This document shows, piece after piece, positions 1-9,022 of a stretch of DNA of 64,000 nucleotides. The DNA is from Streptomyces cynarae. Lineage in GTDB: Bacteria; Actinomycetota; Actinomycetes; Streptomycetales; Streptomycetaceae. Both the position numbers and the translations under genes were made by a program. The stretch spans positions 4,034,001 to 4,098,000 of the forward strand of contig NZ_CP106793.1 of the NCBI RefSeq assembly GCF_025642135.1. The letters are read 5' to 3'. Position 1 is the stretch's first letter. The number at the start of each line of letters is the position of its first letter. Below the pieces are notes generated by a model, which saw only the letters and a list, made by a program, of their open reading frames with translations, was not told where the DNA came from and did no database searches.

Positions 1-1002
1 CGAGGAGGAGGCGCGGCGGCTGCGGAAGGCCGTCGGGCTGTTGCAGCGGCCCGAGAGCCTGGATCTCGACCCCGCCCTGCGCACCCGTGTCCTGGCGAGT
101 TGCCTCGACCGGCGCCCGCCGCGCATCCCGGTGCCGGGGTGGGCCGCCCCCTACGACGCGGAGGCCGCGCGCCTGGACGCCCTGCTGCAGGACATCGGCG
201 AAGCCGAGTGGCACACCCCGGTCAGGCTGCGGTGGTTCGACGGGAAGGCAGCGGCGAGCCGCCGCACCACCGTGGCCGGGGTCATCGCCCATCTGCTCTC
301 CGTCGACGGCCTGGTCGCGGTGGCGCTCGGGCTGGAGGATCCCCTGGGGGACACCGCCGGGGACGAGGGCAGCCCCGAAGGGCGCACGGAGGCGTACTGG
401 CGCGCCTCCCACTTCCCTCCGACCCGCTCCATCCGCGTCCCGTGGCGCGACCAGACCCACCAGCTCGTCCGGGCGGTCTCCCTCACCGAAGACACCAGCG
501 GGGCGGTCCCGGTGTCGTACGGCGCCTTCGGGCTGTCGCTGCACGACGCGATGCTGGATCGGGCCTTCGAGTGCTGGGTGCACGCGGAGGACATCGCGAA
601 CGCCGTCGACTACCCCTACGACCCGCCGGCGCCGCGCCATCTCCACCAGATGTTCGACCTGGCGGTACGGATACTGCCGCTGACCCTGGCCGCCCGGCGG
701 CGCGCCGCCTCGCCGCGCCCCCGCGCGGCGGCCGGCACCTCGTTCCGGCGGGAGAGCCCGGGCGCAGTCTGCGCCTGGAGATCGAGGGCCTGGGCGGCGG
801 CGAGTGGCTGATTCCGCTCGACTCGCCCGGTGCGGTGGCCTCCGCCGAGCACGAGGTGGCGCACGTCGCGCTCGACGGGGTGGAGTTCTGCCGCCTGGCC
901 GCCGGCCATGTGCCACCGCAGGAGGCGGCCGCGGGGCAGGTCGGCGACCGGGAGGCGATCAGGGACGTGCTCTTCGCGGCGGCGTCCCTGAGCCGGATGT
1001 AG
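1..1002 (+). pseudogene. Mycothiol-dependent maleylpyruvate isomerase (MDMPI/DinB)-like protein, 5' partial, apparent frameshift
   Basis: The reading frame is already open at base 2, so the start lies outside the window. The product resembles actinobacterial MDMPI-N/DinB-fold proteins that usually carry an N-terminal zinc-finger or anti-sigma-like segment. Family-like segments are RWFDG near base 236, ECWVHAEDIANAVDYPYDPP near 570-630 and a C-terminal part with LEIEGLGGGEW and HVALDGVEFCRLAAGHVPP. The first part is in frame 2 and the C-terminal part in frame 1. The switch falls at about 690-760, in a C/G-rich stretch with a run of five C, and fits loss of one base. Without the shift the frame 2 product ends early at 811. 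The shift may be a sequencing error, so the gene could be intact. Its substrate is unknown. Confidence 0.7.
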
Positions 1003-1041
1003 CGGGACCTCGGGGACGGCCTCGGGGGGCCATGGGGAGCC

Positions 1042-1071
1042 CCTAGGGTCTTCCAAACGAGAGGCCCTAGG
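1042..1071. terminator. Hairpin terminator between convergent genes, overlapping the purU stop codon
   Basis: CCTAGGGTCT at 1042-1051 pairs with AGGCCCTAGG at 1062-1071 (one G-T pair), with a 10-nt loop. It lies between a plus-strand gene ending at 1002 and purU ending at 1067 on the minus strand. The distal arm contains the purU TAG stop, so it probably works in both directions. Confidence 0.6.
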
Positions 1072-1948
1072 CGAAGACCACCGTCCGGCGGCCGTTGAGC
1101 AGGATGCGGCGCTCCGCGTGCCACTTCACCGCGCGTGCCAGCGCCTGGCACTCCACATCCCGCCCCGTCGCCACCAGCTGGTCCGGAGTGACGTCGTGGC
1201 CGACCCGCTCGACCTCCTGCTCGATGATCGGGCCCTCGTCGAGGTCGGCCGTCACGTAGTGCGCGGTCGCGCCGATCAGCTTCACACCGCGCGCGTGGGC
1301 CTGGTGGTAGGGCTTGGCGCCCTTGAAGCTCGGCAGGAAGGAGTGGTGGATGTTGATGATCCTGCCGCTGAGCTGCTTGCACAGGTCGTCCGAGAGCACC
1401 TGCATGTAGCGGGCCAGGACCACCAGCTCGACGTCCAGCTCGCGCACCAGCTCCAGCAGCCGCGCCTCGGACTCGGACTTGGTGTCCTTCGTCACCGGGA
1501 TGTGGTGGAAGGGAATGTTGTACGAGCCCACCAGCTCGGCGAAGTCGGTGTGGTTGGAAACGACGGCCGCGATCTCGACGGGCAGCGCGCCGATCCGGGC
1601 GCGGAAGAGCAGGTCGTTCAGGCAGTGGCCGAACTTGCTGACCATGAGGATGACGCGCATCTTCTCGTCGGCCCGGTGGATCTGCCACTCCATCTGGAAG
1701 GAGTCACCGATCGCCGCGAAGCTCGCGCGCAGCTTGTCCACGGTCACCGGGGCCTCGGCGGAGAAGTGGACCCGCATGAAGAACAGTCCCGTGTCCTGGT
1801 CGCCGAACTGCTGGCTGTCGACGATGTTGCAGCCGGTCATGAACAGGTAGCTCGACACGGCGTGCACGATCCCCTGCTTGTCCGGGCAGGAGAGGGTGAG
1901 GACGTACTGGTCGGCCGGGGCCGAGGCTCGGGTGGACTGCTCGTTCAT
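1067..1948 (-). CDS. purU: Formyltetrahydrofolate deformylase
   Basis: Hydrolyses 10-formyltetrahydrofolate to tetrahydrofolate and formate, balancing one-carbon units for purine and glycine/methionine metabolism in the cytosol. The 293-residue product has an N-terminal ACT domain (about 12-90, with LSCPDKQGIVHAVS) and a C-terminal formyl-transferase fold. The latter carries the catalytic-region motif INIHHSFLPSFKGAKPYHQA and the late segment DLDEGPIIEQEV, and the length is normal for PurU. The open frame continues upstream, but the ATG at 1948 places the ACT domain at the usual distance, so it was chosen. The SCO4402-family gene lies upstream on the same strand after a 131-bp gap. The 3' end runs into a convergent terminator. 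Confidence 0.95.
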   Translation of the reverse strand: MNEQSTRASAPADQYVLTLSCPDKQGIVHAVSSYLFMTGCNIVDSQQFGDQDTGLFFMRVHFSAEAPVTVDKLRASFAAIGDSFQMEWQIHRADEKMRVILMVSKFGHCLNDLLFRARIGALPVEIAAVVSNHTDFAELVGSYNIPFHHIPVTKDTKSESEARLLELVRELDVELVVLARYMQVLSDDLCKQLSGRIINIHHSFLPSFKGAKPYHQAHARGVKLIGATAHYVTADLDEGPIIEQEVERVGHDVTPDQLVATGRDVECQALARAVKWHAERRILLNGRRTVVFA

Positions 1949-2079
1949 GCACGCCAGGGTCTCATGTCCGCGGGCCCGCGCGGACCGTCGTCCCGCAACC
2001 CGGACGGTCCGGCGGACGACGGGGCCCCGCCTTGCGGCAGGGCCCCCGAACGGCACGGGCCCACCCCGGACTAGCGGGT

Positions 2080-2580
2080 CTACGCGCTCCTCGTCAGGAT
2101 CCGCAACACCTCGAGCGTGCGCGGCGGCACGTCCGGGTCCTCCCCGTCGGCCACGGAGAGCCGTACATGAGCGTCCCGTGCCGCCCGCACGGCCTCCGGC
2201 CACGCCTGGTGGTTGAGGTAGGCGTCCACCGGCGCGTCCGGCCCGACCTGGTGCATGATCCGCAGCACTCGCAGGACGGCGGAGTCCACGAGGGCCGCCT
2301 CCTGCGAGTCCCGGAAGATCGTGCCGACGTACTTCTCGGCGGACCAGTTGTCCAGCCAGGTGTCCTCGACCAGGCGGTACACGGCGTCGGTGACGTCGCC
2401 GTACCCCTCGACACCGGCCAGCCAGACGTCCCGCTGGAAGACGGGATCGGAGAGCATGTGCAGCGCGGAGCGCACATTGCTGCGCCAGCGCCACCACGGC
2501 ATGTCGTTGAGTGGCATGCCGCCCATGGTGGATGAGCGACGACCGCGACGGGAAGGGTTCTCCGGAGCTTGCACGGTCAT
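2080..2580 (-). CDS. SCO4402 family protein of unknown function
   Basis: A 166-residue soluble protein matching the conserved streptomycete family named after SCO4402, which has no assigned function. Recognisable segments include MPWWRWRSNVRSALHML, DTWLDNWSAEKYVGTIF and LRVLRIMHQVGPDAPV. It is helical and rich in Trp in its first half. An internal ATG at 2526 is an alternative start (MGGMPLND), and the first 18 residues before it are basic and may not be translated. It sits upstream of purU on the same strand and is divergent from the lipoprotein gene, so the 2581-2691 gap must hold both promoters. No obvious catalytic motif is visible. Confidence 0.82.
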   Translation of the reverse strand: MTVQAPENPSRRGRRSSTMGGMPLNDMPWWRWRSNVRSALHMLSDPVFQRDVWLAGVEGYGDVTDAVYRLVEDTWLDNWSAEKYVGTIFRDSQEAALVDSAVLRVLRIMHQVGPDAPVDAYLNHQAWPEAVRAARDAHVRLSVADGEDPDVPPRTLEVLRILTRSA

Positions 2581-2697
2581 CGATCGTACGTTCCCTGTGA
2601 AACACGGATCATCGGACCCCGCAATTCACCTCGGCGCCACCTTCCGTTGACCTCCGATGACACGACGGTTAGTGGTGTGAGGGAATCGTGCGTGTCC

Positions 2698-4032
2698 ATG
2701 ACCGGCAGGCGACGCACCAGCTCCTCCCCCATCCGCCCCCGCGTTCCGGGCTCCGTCCCTGAAAAAGCGACTCCCCGCGTCAGGACCGTCCTGGTGTCCG
2801 CGGGCGCGCTGGTGGCAGTTGCGTCGATAGCGGTCGCCTGCGGGGTCGTCCCCGGTACCACGGGGGGTTCCGGGGACGACCGCGTGACCGTCATGACCTG
2901 GGCACCCGACAAGACCTCGGCGACCGACAAGCCGGGCATGCCGGCGATGGCGCAGGCCTACGCGCGCTGGGTCAACGCCCACGGCGGTCTGAACGGCCGC
3001 AAGCTCGAGGTCCTGACCTGCAACGACCACAACGACTACGTGGACGCCGCGAAGTGCGCCCGGCTCGCCGTGAAGGAGAACGCGGTCGCGGTCGTCGGCT
3101 CCTACAGCCAGTACGCCGGCTCCTTCCTCTCCCCGCTGGAGTCGGCGGGCATCCCCTACATCGGCGGGTACGGCCTGACCGACGACGAGTTCAAGAGCGT
3201 GCTGTCCTATCCCGTCAACGGCGGCCAGCCCGCGCTGCTGGCCGGCCTCGGCGAGGAGCTCGGCCGGACCTGCGGCCGCGTCGCCCTGGTGCGCCCCGAC
3301 ACGGTCGCCGGCGACGAGCTTCCCCTGCTGCTCGACGCCGGACTGAAGGCGGCGCACCACGCCTCGGCGGCCGACGTGCGCGCCGCAGAGGACGCCACCG
3401 CCCTGGACGACCAGGCGCGGCAGGCGCTGGAGGAGGCGACCGCGGACCCCCGGAAGAAGGGCTGCGTGGTCCCGGCGCTCGACGAACGCACCGGCACCTT
3501 CATGGACTCCTTCCGCCGTCTGAGCGCCGACTACCGGCCGGTGCGCACCGCGTCCGTGCTCGGCAGCGTCGACCAGTCGGTGATCGACTCCTCCGGCGGC
3601 GGCTCCGGACCCTACGAGGACGCGTACGTCACCGGCTGGTACCCGGAGGCGTCGGATCCGCGCTGGAACGAGATGAAGGAAGTGATCAAGGAGCAGGCCT
3701 TCGACGACGACCGGATCGATCCGGCGGACGCGGGCGTGCAGACCACATGGATCGCGTACACGGTCCTCAAGAAGGTCGTCGAGTCGCTCGGCGACGGCGA
3801 GGTGTCGGCCCGCACGATCCGCATTGCCCTCGACAACGGCCTGAAGGTCGACACCGGCGGCCTCACCCCGACGCTGCGCTGGCGCTTCCAGGACCTGACC
3901 GCGGTCGTCGACTTCCCCCGCCTGATCAACTCCGAGGTGACCTTCCAGATCGTGCGCGACGGGCGGCTGGTGGCGGCACGCAAGGGCTTCGTGAACGTGT
4001 CGAAGACGCTGGAGAGCACGGACAGCGAGTGA
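2698..4032 (+). CDS. Solute-binding lipoprotein, branched-chain amino acid ABC transporter type (Peripla_BP_6)
   Basis: Probable surface lipoprotein of 444 residues. A basic N-region is followed by a hydrophobic stretch ending in SIAVAC, with the lipidated Cys near residue 48. The rest looks like a Leu/Ile/Val-binding-protein fold, with QAYARWVNAHGGLNGRKLEV and VAVVGSYSQYAGSFLSPLES typical of this family's first lobe. No permease or ATPase genes are adjacent, so it is an orphan receptor and its ligand is unknown. In-frame GTG codons at 2677 and 2692 are alternative starts. The one at 2692 has a GAGGGA sequence at better distance than the ATG, so the true start may be 2692. Confidence 0.78.
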   Translation: MTGRRRTSSSPIRPRVPGSVPEKATPRVRTVLVSAGALVAVASIAVACGVVPGTTGGSGDDRVTVMTWAPDKTSATDKPGMPAMAQAYARWVNAHGGLNGRKLEVLTCNDHNDYVDAAKCARLAVKENAVAVVGSYSQYAGSFLSPLESAGIPYIGGYGLTDDEFKSVLSYPVNGGQPALLAGLGEELGRTCGRVALVRPDTVAGDELPLLLDAGLKAAHHASAADVRAAEDATALDDQARQALEEATADPRKKGCVVPALDERTGTFMDSFRRLSADYRPVRTASVLGSVDQSVIDSSGGGSGPYEDAYVTGWYPEASDPRWNEMKEVIKEQAFDDDRIDPADAGVQTTWIAYTVLKKVVESLGDGEVSARTIRIALDNGLKVDTGGLTPTLRWRFQDLTAVVDFPRLINSEVTFQIVRDGRLVAARKGFVNVSKTLESTDSE

Positions 4033-4083
4033 GGCGTGCCGGTGCACGCCGCCCCGTTCACCGGGCGGCGCGCACCGCCGTGC

Positions 4084-5524
4084 TCACAGCTGCGTCGGCC
4101 GGCGCTCGGTCAGGCCGTACTTCTGCGCGATGACGTTCCATATCTGTGCCGCCTTCGCCTTCTGGGCGCTGGCGGTGCCGCTGTCCCGGTTGCCCGCCTG
4201 GGCCTGGGGGGTCACGCGCGCCTGGCCCGTCTTGCAGCCCTTCTTGCCCGAGACCTGGTCGGCCCAGGCCGCGTAGTGGGTGTCGGCGGACGCGGACGCC
4301 TTCCAGGCGCTGGTGAGCGCGGCGGTCAGCGCGGCGTGGTCGGGGAGCCTCTCGACCTGGAGTCCGGACAGCCGGCTCACCAGGTCGTTGCGCTGCTTGG
4401 CCGCGTCCCGCAGGTCGCCGGCCGACTGGTCGAGGTTCTGGCACGCCTTGACGTTCGCGACCGCCCTGATCACCGCATCGCGGCTGTTGCCACTGTCGGC
4501 GAGGAGTTTGTCCAGGGCGACGGCCTGCGCCCGGGCCGGGTCGGCGGCACCCGACCCCGAGGCGTCCGGAGCGGGCCCGGTCGCGGCGACGGACTTGCTG
4601 TCGTCGCTCTTGCCGTCGCTGCCGCCACCACCGCTGAGCAGGGCGCCGGCCCCGATCCCGAGGACGACTATGCCGACGCCGACGGCCGCGATGAGGGGGA
4701 CGCGCGAGCGGGTACGGCCACCACGCTGGTCGGCCTCCCGGCCCCCGGGTGCGCCGGGGCGTCCGCGCCGTCGAACCGCGGCAGGTGCTGGGTGGATGCG
4801 GCGAACCCACCCGCGCCGTCACGGAAGAGGTTGTCGAACTCGGCGGCGGCGCCTGCCCGGGCGCGCCGGGCGCCCCGGGCCGCACGGCGTAAGGCTGGCC
4901 GGGCACGGGCGGAAGGTACTGCGTGGCCTGGGCGTCGGGGTCGGCGGCGGGCGGCAGCGGACCGGCGGCGCGTCCGAGGATCTGGGTGGCCTGGTCGGCA
5001 GGCATCTCCGGGGGCAGCGCGCCCGGGCCCATCGGCGGGATGTACTGGGTGGCCCCCTCGTCGGGAGAGGCGGCCACCGGGGGTATGTACTGCGTCGCAC
5101 CCTCGTTCGGGGCGGCGGCGACGGGCGGCAGGTACTGCGTGGCGCCTTCGTCGGCGGAGCCGGCCGCCGGGGGCAGGGGCCCGGCACCGGCGCTCTGCTG
5201 CGGGGGCAGCGGCTGTCCCGAGCCGGCCGACGGCTGCCTGCCCCAGACCGAGCGCGGGTCCGAGCCCTCCCAGGACGGCTGCGTGCCCCACTGCTGGTTC
5301 TGGTTCTCCTGGTGCTGGTGCTGGGCAGCCTGCCCCGGCCCCCAGGGCTGTCCCCATGCCTGCCCGCCGGTGGGGCCGGGCGCGGGTGCCTGCGCCGGGG
5401 GTATGGAACCGTTCACTCCGCCCATCTGGCCCGGCAGCAGGGGCGCGCCGCCGTCGGAGGGCAGCACGATGCCTTCGCGCGCGGGCTGCGCCGAGGGCTC
5501 CTCGCCCTGTCCACTCTGCGTCAC
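4084..5524 (-). pseudogene. Pro/Gln-rich single-pass membrane protein, apparently with two frameshifts
   Basis: Three overlapping minus-strand frames together give one streptomycete-type protein. Residues from 5524 to about 4845 form a Pro/Gly/Gln-rich cytosolic region with repeated EGATQY[IL]PPV motifs. The next frame gives AEFDNLFRDGAGGF and QHLPRFDGADAP. The third frame, from about 4750 to the TGA at 4084, gives a basic stop-transfer (GGRTRSRVPLIAAVGVGI), one membrane helix, an Ala/Asp linker and a conserved extracytoplasmic domain with HYAAWADQVSGKKGC and WNVIAQKYGL. Both shifts (near 4842 in a CCGCCGCCG run and near 4745 in a CCGGGGGCC run) fit loss of one base. They may be assembly errors. 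Function is unknown; the architecture suggests a wall-facing domain with a phospho- or partner-binding tail. Confidence 0.65.
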
Positions 5525-5610
5525 CGGGACTCCTACGAATGGGGGACCTTCGGAATCGTCGGCTCACGCTACCGGGTCCCCCTGACCAGTGCTACGCCGG
5601 ACAGGGGGAG

Positions 5611-5664
5611 GCGCCCCACAGGGGCGCGGGGCACTGCGCGCCCAGCCACGAACGATCCGCACCA
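5611..5664. repeat. Dispersed Streptomyces hairpin repeat, copy A
   Basis: GCGCCCC, 3 nt, then GGGGCGC form a hairpin, followed by GGGGC, a GCGCGCCCAGCCACGA-like block and GATCCGCAC. The same layout recurs at 8164-8208 and 26118-26197. The rest of 5525-5785 shows no gene; a GGGGC-GGA-GCCCC hairpin lies at 5706-5718. Confidence 0.5.
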
Positions 5665-5785
5665 ACGAGACATCCGTCACCCTTACGGCGATACCCCCGG
5701 GGCCCGGGGCGGAGCCCCGCGACGGCACCCCTGGCCCCGGGCACGTCACACAACCACCGGTGACGTCACGCAACCGCCGGAGGCG

Positions 5786-7168
5786 TCACGCGGCTGCCAG
5801 ATCCAGCCGCGCCCCGAACTCCCGCACCACGGCCTCCTCCCGATACGGCTCCAACCGCTGCTGCAGGTCCTCGAGATACTCCGCCCCCCGACTGGAGCGC
5901 AGCGTGCCGAGCAGTTCCACGGCCTTCAACCCGGTGTGGCACGCCTGCTCCACCTCCCGCTGCTGCACCTGCGCGGTGGCGAGCAGCACCAGCCCGATCG
6001 CCCGCCGCCGGGCCCGGGACTCGGGATGCCCGGCGAGTGATTCCTCCGCCCGCCGGGCCGCAGCCTCCGCCTGCCCCAGATCCCGGTGACAGTGCGCCAG
6101 CTCGTCCGCCAGGTACGCCTCGTCGAAGTGTGCGATCCACGCCGGATCGTCCCCGGACGCCGCGTCGGCCGACTCCAGCGCCGTCACCGCCCGCCCGGAC
6201 GCGATCTGCGTGGCGCGCACATCGCCCATCAGCGCATGCCCGCGCGCCTCCGCCGCGTAGAACATCGCCTCCGCGCGCGGGGTCACGCGCCCCCGCGCCC
6301 CCTCCTGCGCCGCCCGCGCCAACTGCGCGATCTCACGCGGGTTTCCGAGCTGCGCCGCGAGGTGGCTCATCGACGCGGCGAGCACATAGCCGCCGTACCC
6401 CCGGTCACCGGCCGCCTGCGCGAGCCGCAACGCCTGGATGTAGTACCGCTGCGCGAGGCCCGGCTGTCCGGTGTCGACCGCCATGTACCCCGCGAGCTCG
6501 GTCAACCGCGCGACCGCCCCGAACAGTTCGCGTCCCACCGCGTCCCGGTACGACCCGGCCAGCAGCCCGGAGACGACGCTGTTGAGGTAGTGCACGACGA
6601 CCGGCCGCACATGCCCGCTGCCGTACTGGTGGTCCAGTTCGACCAGGGCCTGCGTCATGGCCCGCACCGCGTCCACGTCCGACTGACCCACCCGTGGCCC
6701 GGCCGACCGCGCGACCTGCGGGTCCGGCCCGGAGATCAGCCAGTCACGGCTCGGCTCGACGAGCGCGGAGGCCGCGACGGAGGACCCCGACAGGAAGTCC
6801 CGGCGTCCGACGTCGCTGCGCCACAACTCGCAGACCTGCTCGATCGCTCCGAGCACCGTGGGCGAGAACTGCAGGCCCACGCCCGACGCGAGGTTCTTGC
6901 CGTTGGCCATGCCGATCTCGTCGATCGTGACCGTGCGCCCCAGTTTGCGGCCGAGCGCCTCCGCGATGATCCCCGGGGCGCGGCCCCGCGGCTGCTGTCC
7001 GCGCAGCCAACGAGCCACGGACGTCTTGTCGTAGCGCAGGTCGAGGCCGTGCTCCGCGCCGCACATGTTGACCCGGCGGGCGAGTCCCGCGTTCGAGCAG
7101 CCCGCTTCCTGAATGAGCGCCTGCAGTCGTTCGTTCGGCTGCCGCGCGACAAGAGGCCTGGCGGCCAT
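5786..7168 (-). CDS. HTH plus TPR-type transcriptional regulator (NsdA/NsdB-like class)
   Basis: A 460-residue probable cytosolic regulator. The N-terminus (about 12-75) contains a helix-turn-helix-like region with CSNAGLARRVN and KTSVARWLRGQQPRG. The rest is an Ala-rich all-helical array, with TPR-like pairs such as QRYYIQALRLAQAAGDRGYG and AHCHRDLGQAEAAARRAEES. In Streptomyces, proteins of this organisation influence development and antibiotic production (NsdA and NsdB are the named examples); assignment to either is not claimed. The ATG at 7168 was chosen because AGGGGG lies about 6 nt upstream and because residues coded further upstream look non-family. It is divergent from the prim-pol gene across a 340-bp gap. 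Confidence 0.75.
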   Translation of the reverse strand: MAARPLVARQPNERLQALIQEAGCSNAGLARRVNMCGAEHGLDLRYDKTSVARWLRGQQPRGRAPGIIAEALGRKLGRTVTIDEIGMANGKNLASGVGLQFSPTVLGAIEQVCELWRSDVGRRDFLSGSSVAASALVEPSRDWLISGPDPQVARSAGPRVGQSDVDAVRAMTQALVELDHQYGSGHVRPVVVHYLNSVVSGLLAGSYRDAVGRELFGAVARLTELAGYMAVDTGQPGLAQRYYIQALRLAQAAGDRGYGGYVLAASMSHLAAQLGNPREIAQLARAAQEGARGRVTPRAEAMFYAAEARGHALMGDVRATQIASGRAVTALESADAASGDDPAWIAHFDEAYLADELAHCHRDLGQAEAAARRAEESLAGHPESRARRRAIGLVLLATAQVQQREVEQACHTGLKAVELLGTLRSSRGAEYLEDLQQRLEPYREEAVVREFGARLDLAAA

Positions 7169-7509
7169 GGCGTACCCCCTACTTCCTGGCTCGGTTCGCC
7201 GAGTGGCCGGTGCAGCGAAAAGATCCGGCCTTGAAGATCGATGCCCAGCGGACATTCCTCTGATGCGAGACATGCGAAGATTGCCGGGGTAAAGGCTGGT
7301 CCCGCACCCCCCACCTGGATACCCAGCCCCCGCCGCGGTTCCCCGTGCGCGCCCCCACCCGTGCATCCATGCGCCCCACCCGCGGGGACGGTGCTCCTCC
7401 CCGGCGCATGTGGGATGAAAAGGACGTGCTCAAAAAGCATCGGTCCACATCGAGACGGCCCCCGGTGAGCGGGGCGTAACCCCCGGTGATCGCTAGAGTT
7501 GAGTTCATC
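7169..7509. other. Intergenic region between divergent genes
   Basis: No convincing gene. It must hold promoters for the HTH/TPR regulator (minus) and the prim-pol protein (plus). A TAGAGT box at about 7494-7499 lies about 10 nt before the GTG at 7510, which would suit a leaderless or very short-leader transcript. The G/C-rich half near 7320-7400 shows nothing recognisable. Confidence 0.4.
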
Positions 7510-8163
7510 GTGGAAGAGACCATCGCGGGCCCTGAAGCTGCCCACATCCCGAAGCAGCGCGGCGAATCGCTCCTGGACGCCGCCGTCCGTTACGTCGAGG
7601 AGCGTCACTGGGACGTGTTCCCCGGCACCTGGCTGGATGCCGTCGACGGGATGCACCGCTGCTCCTGCGGTCAGTCCGCGTGTCCCGCGCCCGGAGCGCA
7701 CCCGGCACGCGACGACTGGGCGACGCAGGCGACCGGCAGTGCCACCGTCGCGCGCGGTCTGTGGTCCGAGCGGCCGACCGCGTCGATCCTGCTGCCCACC
7801 GGGCGCACGTTCGACGCGATCGACGTCCCGGAGACCGCCGGCTTCCTCGCCCTCGCGCGCATGGAGCGCATGGAGCTGACGCTCGGTCCGGTGACGCTGA
7901 CGCCGGCGCGGCGCATGCAGTTCTTCGTACTGCCGGGCGCGTCCGCGAAGGTGCCGGACCTGCTGCGCAAACTGGGCTGGCAGGCCGCCTCACTCGACCT
8001 GGTCACGCTCGGCGAGGGCGCGTACGTCGCCGCGCCGCCCACCCGGTTCGGATCGCGGGGGGCCGTGCAGTGGGCGCGGCGGCCCACGTCCGCGAACCGG
8101 TGGCTGCCGGACGCGGAGGAACTGGTGTCGCCGTTGGCCTATGCGTGCGGCAGGGATCGGTAG
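7510..8163 (+). CDS. Bifunctional DNA primase/polymerase (prim-pol) N-terminal domain-like protein
   Basis: A 217-residue protein related to the N-terminal AEP (archaeo-eukaryotic primase) domain of mobile-element primases, but present in streptomycete chromosomes as a stand-alone protein. The signature is HWDVFPGTWLD followed by the Cys/His-rich CSCGQSACPAPGAHPARDDW, the loop seen in prim-pol proteins. Catalytic acidic pairs of active primases are not obvious, so it may be a non-catalytic descendant. A GTG at 7510 was preferred over the ATG at 7486 because the latter would overlap the likely promoter box. Downstream lies a hairpin repeat and an ABC transporter pair. Its role is unknown. Confidence 0.72.
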   Translation: MEETIAGPEAAHIPKQRGESLLDAAVRYVEERHWDVFPGTWLDAVDGMHRCSCGQSACPAPGAHPARDDWATQATGSATVARGLWSERPTASILLPTGRTFDAIDVPETAGFLALARMERMELTLGPVTLTPARRMQFFVLPGASAKVPDLLRKLGWQAASLDLVTLGEGAYVAAPPTRFGSRGAVQWARRPTSANRWLPDAEELVSPLAYACGRDR

Positions 8164-8208
8164 GCGGAGCCGTATACAGGCACTGTCCCGCGCCCCTTCC
8201 AGGGGCGC
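8164..8208. repeat. Dispersed Streptomyces hairpin repeat, copy C
   Basis: GCGCCCC at 8190-8196 and GGGGCGC at 8202-8208 form a hairpin, preceded on the plus strand by GGCGGAGCCGTATACAGG. Read on the minus strand it has the same layout as copies A and B. It follows the prim-pol stop directly and could act as its terminator. Confidence 0.5.
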
Positions 8209-8230
8209 CCCCGCGCCGTAGGGTTCTCAC

Positions 8231-9022
8231 ATGAACGAGGGAACAGTGACCGCTCCTGCCGCTGTACGCGTGCATGACCTGTGGAAGCGGTTCGGGGAAC
8301 ACGTCGCCGTCGCCGGGGTCGATCTCGAGTTGCCCGCCGGGCGGTTCATCGGGCTGGTCGGGCCCAACGGGGCCGGGAAGACCACCACGCTGTCCATGGT
8401 CACCGGGCTGCTCAGACCCGACCGCGGCACCGTCGAGGTCGTCGGGCACGACGTGTGGCGCGACCCGGCCCAGGTGAAGGCCCGTATCGGGGTGCTGCCC
8501 GAAGGGCTGCGGCTCTTCGAGCGGCTGTCCGGGCGCGAACTCCTCGCCTACACCGGCCGGTTGCGCGGACTGCCCGGCGCCGAGGTCGACAAGCGGGCCA
8601 CCCAGCTCCTCGACGTCCTCGATCTGGCCGGTGCCCAGCACAAGCTCGTCGTCGACTACTCCACCGGGATGCGCAAGAAGATCGGCCTCGCCGCCGCGCT
8701 GCTGCACAACCCCGAAGTCCTCTTCCTGGACGAGCCGTTCGAGGGCGTCGACCCGGTCTCCGCGCAGACCATCCGCGGCGTCCTGGAGCGGTACACCGCC
8801 TCCGGCGCCACCGTCGTCTTCTCCTCCCACGTCATGGAGCTGGTCGAGTCGCTGTGCGACTGGGTGGCCGTCATGGCCGCGGGCCGCATCCGCGCGCACG
8901 GCCCGCTGGCCGACGTACGCGGCGACGCGCCCACCCTCCAGCAGGCGTTCCTGGAGCTGGTCGGCGCGCACGGCCGCACCGCGGGCGCCGACCTCGACTG
9001 GCTCGGCGGCGGCGCCCGATGA
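8231..9022 (+). CDS. ABC transporter ATP-binding protein
   Basis: A 263-residue ABC ATPase of the CcmA/NatA type that energises the membrane partner downstream. Visible motifs are Walker A GPNGAGKTT (near residue 44), a signature loop YSTGMRKK (a degenerate form of LSGGQ), Walker B VLFLDEP followed by the Glu-containing FEGVDP, and the switch His in FSSHVMEL. The start ATG at 8231 is preceded by few RBS-like bases (TAGGGTTCTCAC), so a short leader is likely. The stop overlaps the permease start by ATGA, implying translational coupling. The substrate cannot be told from sequence. Confidence 0.92.
   Translation: MNEGTVTAPAAVRVHDLWKRFGEHVAVAGVDLELPAGRFIGLVGPNGAGKTTTLSMVTGLLRPDRGTVEVVGHDVWRDPAQVKARIGVLPEGLRLFERLSGRELLAYTGRLRGLPGAEVDKRATQLLDVLDLAGAQHKLVVDYSTGMRKKIGLAAALLHNPEVLFLDEPFEGVDPVSAQTIRGVLERYTASGATVVFSSHVMELVESLCDWVAVMAAGRIRAHGPLADVRGDAPTLQQAFLELVGAHGRTAGADLDWLGGGAR

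Noticed and set aside
3054..4133. Long plus-strand Arg-rich ORF inside the lipoprotein gene
   Set aside because: Arg/Gly/Pro-rich composition is that of a shifted-frame shadow of the lipoprotein gene.
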